From contig NZ_AP026910.1 of NCBI RefSeq assembly GCF_026000575.1, positions 682,001 to 746,000 of the forward strand: a DNA stretch of 64,000 bases, given 5' to 3'. This DNA is from Rhodoluna sp. KAS3. Its GTDB lineage: Bacteria; Actinomycetota; Actinomycetes; Actinomycetales; Microbacteriaceae. The position numbers and the translations under genes were made by a program. The first letter of the stretch is position 1; each line of letters begins with the position of its first letter. The notes beneath the pieces are model-generated. The model ran no database searches. It was given only the letters and a program-made list of their open reading frames with translations, and was not told where the DNA came from. Positions 44,926-52,972 of this stretch are shown here, piece by piece.

Positions 44926-45813
44926 TTACTTGGTGCCGTTGATGGTCGCCTCGGTAACGCCGAACGGTGACAGGTTCCACTTAGCCAAAAGCTGAGCGTA
45001 GGTACCGTCATCGATAAGTGACTGAACAGCGGCCTGAATGGCTGCGGTCAGGCCTGTGTTGGCCTTTAGAACACCGATACCGGTTAGAGCCGAGGTGTAG
45101 CCCTCAGGTGCGTCGGTAGGTGCAACTAGGTCAAAGTAGGCACCCTCGCCTGCAGTCTGAACGGTGTAGGCCGCAACCTGTCCGTCGTTTACACCGGCAA
45201 CAGCCTTACCAGCACGGATTGCGTTCTGAGCATCGCCATCGGTTGGGAACTCAAGAACTTCAATCGGGGTGTCACAGCTTGGGTTCACCGCGTTGATTAG
45301 GTCGATCTGTGCGGTTGCAGTCTGAATTGCAACTACCTTGCCACATAGGTCTGCGAAGCTGTTGATCCCCTCTGGGTTTCCTTCAGCAACCACAACTGCA
45401 AAGCCAGCTGAGAAGTAGTCAACGAAGTCAAGGACTTCCTGGCGCTCTAGGGTGTCGTTCATACCCGACATGATGATGTCGTGGGTACCTGACTGAAGTG
45501 ACGGAATGATTCCATCCCAGTCCTGGTCGTTGAAGCTAAGTACAACACCAAGCTTCTTGCCAATCTCAACTGACAGGTCGTAGTCGAAACCGGTTGGGTT
45601 GTCGTTCTCGTCGAACAGCTCCATTGGAGCGTAAGGAATGTCGCTGGCTACTGAGATGCCGTCCTTGTACTCTTCAGGCAAAAGCGCGGCCGCAGCTGCG
45701 TCAGTCGGAACAAGTTCATCGGTGTTGGTTGCTGCAGGTGCGGCACAACCGGTTAGAACAAAAAGGCTAGCGGTCGCAAGAGCTGCAAATCCCGCAATCT
45801 TTGAAACAGACAC
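44926..45813 (-). CDS. Amino acid ABC transporter substrate-binding lipoprotein
   Basis: This 295 aa extracellular binding protein of the polar amino acid (family 3) type has a lipoprotein signal peptide ending in the lipobox LTGC (Cys about residue 23), then the periplasmic-binding fold with ISVASDIPYAPMELFDENDNP, DWDGIIPSLQSGTHD and FPTDGDAQNAIRAGKAVAGV. It delivers a small amino acid to the permease/ATPase encoded upstream. The ligand cannot be read from sequence. The start is GTG with AGAGGAGAA upstream. Confidence 0.92.
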   Translation of the reverse strand: MSVSKIAGFAALATASLFVLTGCAAPAATNTDELVPTDAAAAALLPEEYKDGISVASDIPYAPMELFDENDNPTGFDYDLSVEIGKKLGVVLSFNDQDWDGIIPSLQSGTHDIIMSGMNDTLERQEVLDFVDYFSAGFAVVVAEGNPEGINSFADLCGKVVAIQTATAQIDLINAVNPSCDTPIEVLEFPTDGDAQNAIRAGKAVAGVNDGQVAAYTVQTAGEGAYFDLVAPTDAPEGYTSALTGIGVLKANTGLTAAIQAAVQSLIDDGTYAQLLAKWNLSPFGVTEATINGTK

Positions 45814-45914
45814 GTGTTCTCCTCTTAAGGGGTTTGTGGGGTGTACTTTTAGAGCCTAATTGAGGCTCGCGAAAATTATTCGGGTTTGGCGCAATGTTTA
45901 CAAGAACGAAATGA

Positions 45915-46682
45915 CTAAAGCACTGAGCTTAGGAAGGCTTTGGTCCTTGGGTTCTGTGGATTCTCAATAACCTCGGTCGGACTGCCAGACTCAACGACCA
46001 CTCCGCCGTCCATAAATACGACGGTGTCGGCGACCTCACGGGCAAAGCCCATTTCGTGCGTCACGACAATCATGGTCATGCCGCTCTTGGCAAGCTTGCG
46101 CATTACATCCAAAACATCGCCGACGAGCTCTGGGTCAAGTGCCGAGGTTGGCTCGTCGAATAGCATCAGTTTTGGCTCCATCGCCAAAGCGCGGGCAATA
46201 GCAACACGCTGCTGCTGACCACCTGACAACTGCGATGGGTAGCTATCCGCTTTATCTGCCAAGCCGACCGAATCGAGAAGTTCTCGGGCTTTAGCGATTG
46301 CCTCAGCCTTTGACACACCCTTTACGCCAACCGGCGCTTCGATGATGTTCTCGAGAGCGGTTAGGTGAGGGAACAAGTTGAAACGCTGAAAAACCATACC
46401 GATTTCGGCACGCTGCTTGGCGATCGCGGTTGGCTTCATCTCATAGATAGCATCTGACTTTTCCTTGAAACCCATGAGCTCGCCATCTACATAGAGGCGA
46501 CCACCGTTGATGGTTTCTAGGTGGTTGATACAGCGCAGAAACGTTGACTTACCGGAACCCGAAGGACCAAGCAAGCACAAAACCTGACCCTGCTCCACCT
46601 GAAGTGTGATTCCTTTGAGGACCTCGTTGGCACCGAAACTCTTGCGAATCGCGCGAGCGTCTACCATCAGCGGCTTGCTCAT
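45915..46682 (-). CDS. Amino acid ABC transporter ATP-binding protein
   Basis: This 255 aa GlnQ/HisP-like ATPase has Walker [11 protein letters not shown]-loop [10 protein letters not shown], the ABC signature [15 protein letters not shown], Walker [15 protein letters not shown] and the switch His in VVTHEM. It powers import of amino acids with the permease whose gene it overlaps by four bases. Confidence 0.95.
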   Translation of the reverse strand: MSKPLMVDARAIRKSFGANEVLKGITLQVEQGQVLCLLGPSGSGKSTFLRCINHLETINGGRLYVDGELMGFKEKSDAIYEMKPTAIAKQRAEIGMVFQRFNLFPHLTALENIIEAPVGVKGVSKAEAIAKARELLDSVGLADKADSYPSQLSGGQQQRVAIARALAMEPKLMLFDEPTSALDPELVGDVLDVMRKLAKSGMTMIVVTHEMGFAREVADTVVFMDGGVVVESGSPTEVIENPQNPRTKAFLSSVL

Positions 46683-47581
46683 ACGTTTCCCTTCATGCCA
46701 ATACGCATCCAGCGCGATTTTTGATCGGCAACGCTAAAACCGCGACCGTATTTCTTCTCGAGGTAATTCTGAGGAATTGAGAGGACAGTAGTCATAACCA
46801 AGTACCAGAATCCGGCGACTACCAATAGCTCCACCTGGGCAAGGTTCTGTGATGAAATCTGCGAAGTGCGAGCGTAGAGCTCCATAACTGCGACTACCTG
46901 GAGCAACGAGGTGTTCTTGAGCATTGAAATAAACTCATTGCCCATCGGTGGAATGATCACGCGCATAGCCTGAGGCAAAACGATTCGGCGCAGGGTGTAC
47001 CCAGAACTCATGCCAAGGGACTTTGCTGCCTCAGTCTGCCCGGCGTCAACTGAGAGGATTCCTGCTCGCACGATCTCGGCTGCGTAGGCACCCTCATTTA
47101 GAGAAAGTGCGATGATGCCGGCGATTAGCGCGGTGAACACCAAGCTGGTCTTTTCAGAGAACCAAATGATGTCGGTAAACGGGATTCCGATTTCAATGTT
47201 CGGGTAGATGATGCCCAGGTAACCCCAGAAAACTACCTGCAATAGCAGCGGGGTTCCGCGAAAGAAACCGACATATCCGGTGGCCACCGCGCGCAACACA
47301 GGGTTTGGAGAAAGTCGCATCACGGCAAAGATTACGGCCAGGATGGTACCGATAAACATTGAAATCACCGTAAGCACGACGGTAAGCAGCGCAGCTGCCA
47401 TTACCTTCTCATTGAAAATGTACTTATCAATGATGTCGTGGTTGATGTTTGGCGATGCCCAGAGCGAGTAAACGAAGCTACCAATTAGGGCAACAAGAAT
47501 AACTGCTGACACCCAACGCCAAGGATGACGAAGCGGCACCGCAACGATGTCGTCGCTTAGTGCCTTGTCCTTTGGAGACAT
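46679..47581 (-). CDS. Amino acid ABC transporter permease
   Basis: This 300 aa permease has a cytosolic N-terminus of about 20 residues, one early helix ([19 protein letters not shown]), and a five-helix HisM/GlnP-type core. The EAA loop is [35 protein letters not shown] (shown in parts). It is the only permease in the cluster and probably works as a homodimer. It is first in the minus-strand operon. Confidence 0.93.
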   Translation of the reverse strand: MSPKDKALSDDIVAVPLRHPWRWVSAVILVALIGSFVYSLWASPNINHDIIDKYIFNEKVMAAALLTVVLTVISMFIGTILAVIFAVMRLSPNPVLRAVATGYVGFFRGTPLLLQVVFWGYLGIIYPNIEIGIPFTDIIWFSEKTSLVFTALIAGIIALSLNEGAYAAEIVRAGILSVDAGQTEAAKSLGMSSGYTLRRIVLPQAMRVIIPPMGNEFISMLKNTSLLQVVAVMELYARTSQISSQNLAQVELLVVAGFWYLVMTTVLSIPQNYLEKKYGRGFSVADQKSRWMRIGMKGNV

Positions 47582-47665
47582 CTAACCACCTTCGGCTGAA
47601 AAATTATTCTCGTCAAATCTTATGCCTTTATCGCAGTCAACTAACCGCGATAAACGGACTACTGG

Positions 47666-47739
47666 TAGGGAGTACGGGACTTGAACCCGTGACCGACGGA
47701 TTATGAGTCCGCTGCTCTAACCGGCTGAGCTAACTCCCC
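47666..47739 (-). tRNA. tRNA-Met (anticodon CAU), elongator type
   Basis: The minus strand gives a 74 nt cloverleaf with D-stem GCTC, anticodon stem-loop GCGGA-CTCATAA-TCCGT and T-arm CGGGTTCAAGTCCCG, followed by an encoded CCA (47663-47665). The GGACTCATAATCC context is that of elongator tRNA-Met rather than initiator or tRNA-Ile2. The acceptor pairs GGGGAGT with ACTCCCT, giving a G1-U72 wobble. Confidence 0.92.
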
Positions 47740-47753
47740 CTGGTCTTGAGTTT

Positions 47754-49259
47754 CTAATTATCTTCGTTTCTCAAGCGTTCGGCTGCATCCTTCACAGCCT
47801 CTTTTGCCTTGTTGGCGGTTTTCTTCGCTGAGTTCCTGACCCGCTCGTTTACCTCGTGGGCCTTCTCTAGCACCTCGTCACGAATGTCCTCGAGTTTGTC
47901 GATAACCTCTTCGGCTACGTCTTCTGCTTTATCTCTCAGCTCATTAGTTGCCTCACGCAAGGCTCGTGCTCGCTCGCGAAGTGCCTCAACACGATCATGC
48001 AACGATTCCGGCAAAATACCGATTGGGCGGGTGTAGTCATCATTGTTGTCATCAGAGGTCTTATCGGTGTCATTATCACCACGATAGAGCCCCTCAAAAA
48101 TGGTCAGGGTGCGCTCAATGTCGTGCGCCTGAATTAGGTGAAGTGAGTTTTCAGACAGACGATCGAGCTCAGCCTGATCTGCCGTGAGAATCCGCTTCAG
48201 CTTGTCGCTGAATTCAACTACGTCGTCAGGCTGGAAAAGGTAGCCGTTGTCACCATCGTGCACCAAGTGCGGCAGGGCCATGGCGTCTGCAGCAACGACC
48301 GGTCGACCCGAGGCCATCGCCTCCATGGTTGCAATACTCTGCAGCTCTGCAATAGATGGCATTGCGAACAAAGTCGCGCGCTCATACGCCTTCGGCAATT
48401 CTTGCTCGCTGATGTGCCCCAAGAAGTGCACGTTCTTCGCGATGCCCAGCTCAAGCGCCAGGTTTTCCAGATACTTACGCTCGCCGCCGTCACCAACAAT
48501 CTCCACCTGCGTGTTGAGCGATTTCGGCAGCATGGCCACGGCCTTCAGCAGGTTGTGGATGTGTTTCTCGTAATCTAGGCGACCAAGAAACAGAATTCTC
48601 GGCTCTGCGTTTGAAGTCGGTGAGGTGTTAGCAAACTTTGAAGCATCGATTCCACAGCTAATCGCCAACACACCGTCGACCCCGGCAGCAGCCTCTAGAA
48701 GCTGAGCGGCACGGCGCGTTGGTGTAGTAATTGCATCAACCTGAGACAAAACGCGCCCGGCATCAGCCCAGGCCATTTTCATGACGGTCTTTTCGAGGAA
48801 CTTTGGCACGATTACCGAGTACTTAATCAGGTTCTCAGGCATGATGTGGTTGGTCGCAAGAAGTCGAATGCCCTGTTCCTTGGCACTCTTGACCAGGTAT
48901 CTACCCATAATCAGGTGCGACTGAATGTGAACAGCGTCAGGCTTTACCTCGCGCAGAATCTTGTCAGTCTTGGCCTTTAGCGAATATGGCCAAACGTAGC
49001 GCAGCGTTTTGTGCTGAGGAATTCGGTAGCTCTTGATGCGGTGAACGGTCATCTTGGCGCCGTCGTGCTGCTCGATGAAGGTGCCGTGCTGTTCGTTATA
49101 TGCAGAGGCAATGATGTGAACATCGTGCCCATGGCGCGCCAGTCCGCCGGCTAGACGCTCGGCGAATCGCGCTGCACCATTGATGTCGGGCGGAAATGTG
49201 TCACAACCAATGACGATGGTAAGTTTTTTGAAACCAGGAGTACCGGGGGCTACTGCCAA
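47754..49259 (-). CDS. GT4 family glycosyltransferase with charged C-terminal helical tail
   Basis: This protein of about 501 aa has a GT-B fold. The N-terminal acceptor domain shows DTFPPDINGAARFAERLAGG, and the C-terminal nucleotide-sugar domain shows ILFLGRLDYEKHIHNLL and the EX7E motif ELQSIATME followed by ASGRPVVAADAMALP. It resembles actinobacterial glycosyltransferases acting on lipids such as phosphatidylinositol mannosides or glycolipids, but the acceptor is unknown. The last 100 residues are a highly charged helix-forming tail (REATNELRDKAEDVAEEVID...), not part of the GT4 domain. I chose TTG 49259 after AGAGG; the start is uncertain. Confidence 0.85.
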   Translation of the reverse strand: MAVAPGTPGFKKLTIVIGCDTFPPDINGAARFAERLAGGLARHGHDVHIIASAYNEQHGTFIEQHDGAKMTVHRIKSYRIPQHKTLRYVWPYSLKAKTDKILREVKPDAVHIQSHLIMGRYLVKSAKEQGIRLLATNHIMPENLIKYSVIVPKFLEKTVMKMAWADAGRVLSQVDAITTPTRRAAQLLEAAAGVDGVLAISCGIDASKFANTSPTSNAEPRILFLGRLDYEKHIHNLLKAVAMLPKSLNTQVEIVGDGGERKYLENLALELGIAKNVHFLGHISEQELPKAYERATLFAMPSIAELQSIATMEAMASGRPVVAADAMALPHLVHDGDNGYLFQPDDVVEFSDKLKRILTADQAELDRLSENSLHLIQAHDIERTLTIFEGLYRGDNDTDKTSDDNNDDYTRPIGILPESLHDRVEALRERARALREATNELRDKAEDVAEEVIDKLEDIRDEVLEKAHEVNERVRNSAKKTANKAKEAVKDAAERLRNEDN

Positions 49260-49338
49260 AGTTCTAACCTCTACTAAGAAGACGATGTTGCGGGACGAAC
49301 CCACACTGAAATTTTACTTGAACTCGCAGCCGGCGGAA

Positions 49339-50238
49339 CTACGCGTGTGCTTTTTTAGGTCGAAGTTCGGGATGCACCTTTGAAATTAGGTAAACACCAA
49401 CTACCGCCACCACCGCGCTGAGTCCAAAGCCAATCATGGTCGGAACGCTTGCCTGCTGAGCCTCACCGAGGATGACGATTCCGATAGACACGGCAACCAA
49501 CGGATCAATAACAGTTAGGCCAGCAATTACTAGGTCAGGCGGCCCCGAAGAATAAGCATTTTGAACAAACCAGCCGCCAAGTGAAACAGCAATCAGAAGC
49601 CCCAAAGTACACAGTGCTGTCAACCATTCAAACTGGCCCTGATAAATACGCTGAATAACTACCTTTGCCAAGGTAGCAACGAACCCATACAGCACGCCCG
49701 CTCCAACCACGTAGATCAGCGCATTCATGCGCTTTCCGAGCGTGAAAAAGAGAACACCGAACACGACAAGGATGGAGGCAAGAACAATCAGAACCTCAAC
49801 TAAGTGACCATCGGTGAGTTCGGTCTCGTCAGCAACACCTGAGGCCATCAATACAAAAGCGGCGATGCCGAAAGTACACAGCGAAATGGCAAGAATTGTG
49901 CCCCGATTTAGCCGAGTCTTAGTGGCTCGTGCATTGAGAAGTGAGGTAATCACCAGAGCAATAGCACCGATGGGCTGAACCACGATTAGGGGCGCAAGCG
50001 AGAGAGACCCGAGTTGAAGAATGATGGCCAACCCCATGAAAAAGGTGCCAGAAAGCCACTTTGGGTGCTTGATGACATTCAGCAGTTGTTTTAGTGACAG
50101 AGAGCCCTTGAGCTTGTCTTTTATTTTGCTTTTTTGAACAACCGCGTCGTTCTGGAACTGGGCACCAAAGGCCAAGGCCACAGCAGCTAGGACCGCAAGC
50201 AAGATAGCGACGGTGCGCATGTCTAGACCTGGTCCCAT
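49339..50238 (-). CDS. DMT superfamily (EamA-like) membrane transporter
   Basis: This 299 aa protein has about nine to ten hydrophobic helices in the two-repeat layout of drug/metabolite transporters (LAVLAAVALAFGAQFQNDAV; LAPLIVVQPIGAIALVITSLL; GLTVIDPLVAVSIGIVILGE). Similar proteins are annotated as DMT or NIPA-like magnesium transporters. The substrate is unknown. The start ATG has GGGAGAG upstream. It diverges from def. Confidence 0.82.
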   Translation of the reverse strand: MGPGLDMRTVAILLAVLAAVALAFGAQFQNDAVVQKSKIKDKLKGSLSLKQLLNVIKHPKWLSGTFFMGLAIILQLGSLSLAPLIVVQPIGAIALVITSLLNARATKTRLNRGTILAISLCTFGIAAFVLMASGVADETELTDGHLVEVLIVLASILVVFGVLFFTLGKRMNALIYVVGAGVLYGFVATLAKVVIQRIYQGQFEWLTALCTLGLLIAVSLGGWFVQNAYSSGPPDLVIAGLTVIDPLVAVSIGIVILGEAQQASVPTMIGFGLSAVVAVVGVYLISKVHPELRPKKAHA

Positions 50239-50306
50239 TTGCTCTCCCTTTTTGTAGCCCTTCGACTCTATCTTTGAAATCGAGGGTTTCCGGTGAGGCT
50301 CGGGGG

Positions 50307-50312
50307 TAAATT
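50307..50312 (+). promoter_or_regulatory. Putative -10 box of leaderless def promoter
   Basis: TAAATT is followed by TGTAGG and then the def ATG, matching the leaderless layout seen elsewhere in this window. Confidence 0.45.
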
Positions 50313-50318
50313 TGTAGG

Positions 50319-50885
50319 ATGACCATTAGACCTATTTGCATCACTGGAGACCCAGTCCTACACAACCGAGCCGCCGAAGTTACTGAGTTTAACGACGAAC
50401 TCAGAACCTTGGTAGCCGACATGTTTGAAACTATGGACAAGGCTCCGGGCGTGGGCCTAGCCGCGCCACAGATCGGTGTTGGTCTGCGAATTTTTACCTA
50501 CGACTACGCCGACGATGAAGGAAACGAACGCCGTGGCGTGATCATCAACCCGAGCCTAGAGATTGGCCCGGTGAGCGACGAGCCGGCTGACGAGGACACC
50601 GAAATCGAAGGTTGCCTATCGGTACCGGGTGAGCGCTTTCCCCTCAAGCGAGCTGAGACTGCGATAGTCACAGGTGTTGATTTGGACCAGAAACCGGTAC
50701 GCATCGAAGCAGACGGATGGTTTGCGCGAATCTTCCAGCACGAGTTTGATCACCTAGATGGAATTCTCTATGTTGACCGCCTCGCAGAACCGTGGAAAGA
50801 GATTTCGACGGACATTATCGAAGACAACGGTTGGGGCAAGCCTGGCAAGAGCTGGCTACCTGGTCGCGACAACCTTGAAGGCTAA
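50319..50885 (+). CDS. def: Peptide deformylase
   Basis: This 188 aa metalloenzyme removes the N-formyl group from nascent proteins. The three family motifs are GVGLAAPQIG, EGCLSVPGE (metal Cys) and QHEFDHLDG (two metal His and the catalytic Glu). The ATG is preceded by TAAATT and 6 nt, without a Shine-Dalgarno site, so it is probably leaderless. Its last 30 bases overlap the end of the convergent response regulator gene. Confidence 0.96.
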   Translation: MTIRPICITGDPVLHNRAAEVTEFNDELRTLVADMFETMDKAPGVGLAAPQIGVGLRIFTYDYADDEGNERRGVIINPSLEIGPVSDEPADEDTEIEGCLSVPGERFPLKRAETAIVTGVDLDQKPVRIEADGWFARIFQHEFDHLDGILYVDRLAEPWKEISTDIIEDNGWGKPGKSWLPGRDNLEG

Positions 50886-51524
50886 AAACAGCTGAGCCCT
50901 GGTGGCAAATCCACACTTTGCCGTCAGGTCGTTCAGGGTCTTTCGTACCCGGTAATTAGGCACTTCAAAGTGCGCTGCAATTTCTGAATCGTCCTTTCCA
51001 GACAAGAACTCAGCAACAAATAGCCGGGTTTGCTCATCGAGGTTGGCCACGTTAAGCGCAAAACCTATTGGCGCCGCAGGGAGCTCATCAAACTGGGTAA
51101 GAAATTCACCCAACTCAGCAAAGTTTGGATTGTCTCCCTTAGCCTGCGAGGAACGAACCGCCCGCAAAAGCTCTTCTGGTCCGGCCTCTTGGGTAACTAG
51201 ATCCGTCGCGCCAGCAGCGATGCTTGCCAACTGAAGTTCTTTGCTGAAGTAGGGTCCGGTCAAAATAACCGGCGGCATCTTTGAATCGGAAGCGAGATAA
51301 GCCCGATTTAGTTCAACAATTGCGGAAACGCCATCAAGGGATTTGAGGCGATGGTCAATTACTAGGACATCGATCAAAGCTTTGGGCGCGCGCTCGGCTA
51401 GCGAAACAGCATCATCATCTTCGAAAACAATTTGAAGGTCATCTTGGGCTTCGAAAATCATTCGACGTCCAGCTCTGATATCAGCGTCACCGTCAACTAA
51501 TCCGACACGAATGAGATTGGCCAT
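50856..51524 (-). CDS. Atypical response regulator with LuxR-like HTH
   Basis: This 222 aa NarL/LuxR-type architecture has a receiver domain (residues 1-120) and a C-terminal HTH (LSGKDDSEIAAHFEVPNYRVRKTLNDL). The phospho-acceptor Asp57 (LVIDHRLKSLDG) and Thr89 are present. The usual acidic pair is LVDGDADIR (second Asp to Gly), and the conserved Lys of LLKD is Gln112 (LVTQEAG). Normal phosphorylation-dependent switching is doubtful. The start ATG lies 2 nt after the histidine kinase stop, so the two form an operon. The target genes are unknown. Confidence 0.85.
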   Translation of the reverse strand: MANLIRVGLVDGDADIRAGRRMIFEAQDDLQIVFEDDDAVSLAERAPKALIDVLVIDHRLKSLDGVSAIVELNRAYLASDSKMPPVILTGPYFSKELQLASIAAGATDLVTQEAGPEELLRAVRSSQAKGDNPNFAELGEFLTQFDELPAAPIGFALNVANLDEQTRLFVAEFLSGKDDSEIAAHFEVPNYRVRKTLNDLTAKCGFATRAQLFLAFKVVATR

Positions 51525-51526
51525 TG

Positions 51527-52804
51527 TTAGTGAATTCGTTGACCGGACGCAGCCAAGGTCTTGAGTCTAGGGAAAATTGCTGAAAGCGTGAAACCAACGC
51601 CCGGAACCTGAGTAGCCTCGATGCTGCCACCATACAGAGCTGCGCGCTCCCGCATGGCAGTGATACTAGCGCCCTTGATGGGCTCAATAAGAGCTCGTAG
51701 GTCGTCGTCGGCGGTGTAACCAGACTCTTCAACGCTCAGGTTTAGATCTGCGCGTCGGGAGACCTCAACGCCATTGTCTTTGACTAACACCTGCAGACCT
51801 TCGTCAACCCAGCTAAAGGCAATGCTCACATCGGTGCCAACTGGGCAGTGCTGCTTCACGTTTTCGAGGGCATCGACAACAATTCGATAGACCGCCAATT
51901 CAGCGCCGGAGTTGATTCGAAACGGCACTCCCTCATGGCTCATCGACACGGAATAGCCGAACTCGCGATAGGCCACAACCAGGTCTTCGAGATTCTTGAT
52001 CCGAGGCGGTGCGGCAGTAACGGTGTGCTTACGGTTCAACATGTCGAAGAGTCTTCGCAGTTCGGTGTGTGCCGCTCTCGCACTCTGGCCGATACGCTCC
52101 AGAGTTCTAATCGAAGAGTTGATGTCGGCTTTGGCGGCGTAGAGACCACCCTCAGCCTGTGAAATCACGGCAGAAACCTTTTGAATGATGAGCTCGTTGA
52201 TGTCACGAGCAATCTCAAAACGCTCAGTCTGCTCGGCAAGCTCCAGGGCCAACTGTGATTGAAGATCAGTAGCGATAGCTCGATCAAACGGAGTTCCAAC
52301 GTGCAAGTGGCGAGTGATTAGGTACCGCCCGCCCAGAAACGCCGTTGCATTTAGGCCAACAATTGCCAGCCCAGAAATTGCCAAAGCGAAAAGACGCGCA
52401 CTGTCATCGAGAAGAGCAATTCCAAAACTTTGAACGGCTGGACTTCCGGAGTAAATCAAAAGCCCAGCGAGGGTGGTTCCGGCAACAACATTCACGCCAA
52501 AAGTTACCCTCGCAAATAGCGGGTTGGCCATCATGGCAAGAATGAAGAGTGCCGCTAGCGCACTGACTACACCGGCAAGAGGCGAGAGCCCCAGGTAAAT
52601 TGCTAGACCCGGTGCAATAACTAAGAGTGCAACACTCAGCCAAGGCTGCTTATAGAGAGCCAAAATTGCAAGGCTGAAAAGCGAGGATGACAGTAATGCC
52701 ACATACCCCTGAGACATGAGGTCGATGCCGCCCAAAAATAGGACACCAAATAGTGAAAGGTAAGTTAGGGAGAGCCATTTACGGTCCTGGATCCAACGTA
52801 TCAA
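51527..52804 (-). CDS. Degenerate NarX-type sensor histidine kinase
   Basis: This protein of about 425 aa has an N-terminal block of five to six membrane helices (about residues 10-165), a HisKA_3-like dimerisation helix and a C-terminal HATPase_c domain. In the dimerisation helix the usual IARELHD...H reads IARDINELIIQKVS, so the phospho-acceptor His is Asn203 and the following His is Gln208. The N-box (YRIVVDALENVKQH) and the final GGSIEATQVPGVGFTLSAIFP are kept, but the G1 box is DNGVEV. I chose TTG 52804 because TGGAGG (52810-52815) lies 5 nt upstream; the frame continues into tRNA-Asn. Confidence 0.83.
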   Translation of the reverse strand: MIRWIQDRKWLSLTYLSLFGVLFLGGIDLMSQGYVALLSSSLFSLAILALYKQPWLSVALLVIAPGLAIYLGLSPLAGVVSALAALFILAMMANPLFARVTFGVNVVAGTTLAGLLIYSGSPAVQSFGIALLDDSARLFALAISGLAIVGLNATAFLGGRYLITRHLHVGTPFDRAIATDLQSQLALELAEQTERFEIARDINELIIQKVSAVISQAEGGLYAAKADINSSIRTLERIGQSARAAHTELRRLFDMLNRKHTVTAAPPRIKNLEDLVVAYREFGYSVSMSHEGVPFRINSGAELAVYRIVVDALENVKQHCPVGTDVSIAFSWVDEGLQVLVKDNGVEVSRRADLNLSVEESGYTADDDLRALIEPIKGASITAMRERAALYGGSIEATQVPGVGFTLSAIFPRLKTLAASGQRIH

Positions 52805-52834
52805 CGTGGCCTCCAGATCATCGAAAAAGAGTGG

Positions 52835-52907
52835 CTCCCCGGCTTGGACTCGAACCAAGAACCTATCGGTTAACAGCCGATTGCTCTGCCAATTGAGCTA
52901 CCGAGGA
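52835..52907 (-). tRNA. tRNA-Asn (anticodon GUU)
   Basis: The minus strand gives a 73 nt cloverleaf starting TCCTCGGTAGCTCAATTGG. The acceptor TCCTCGG pairs with CCGGGGA, the anticodon loop CTGTTAA carries GTT, and the T-arm contains GGTTCGAGTCC. The discriminator is G and CCA is encoded at 52832-52834. The sensor kinase start is 30 nt beyond the tRNA, so the genes may be co-transcribed. Confidence 0.97.
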
Positions 52908-52972
52908 ATGTTGATTTAGCAACCTGAAAAGATTACCAAAGTTTTAGGTGCAAATCGCCGGTTTTCGCGAAA

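Noticed and set aside
52805-52858. Upstream extension of the sensor kinase frame
   Set aside because: It enters tRNA-Asn; TTG 52804 has a good Shine-Dalgarno site.
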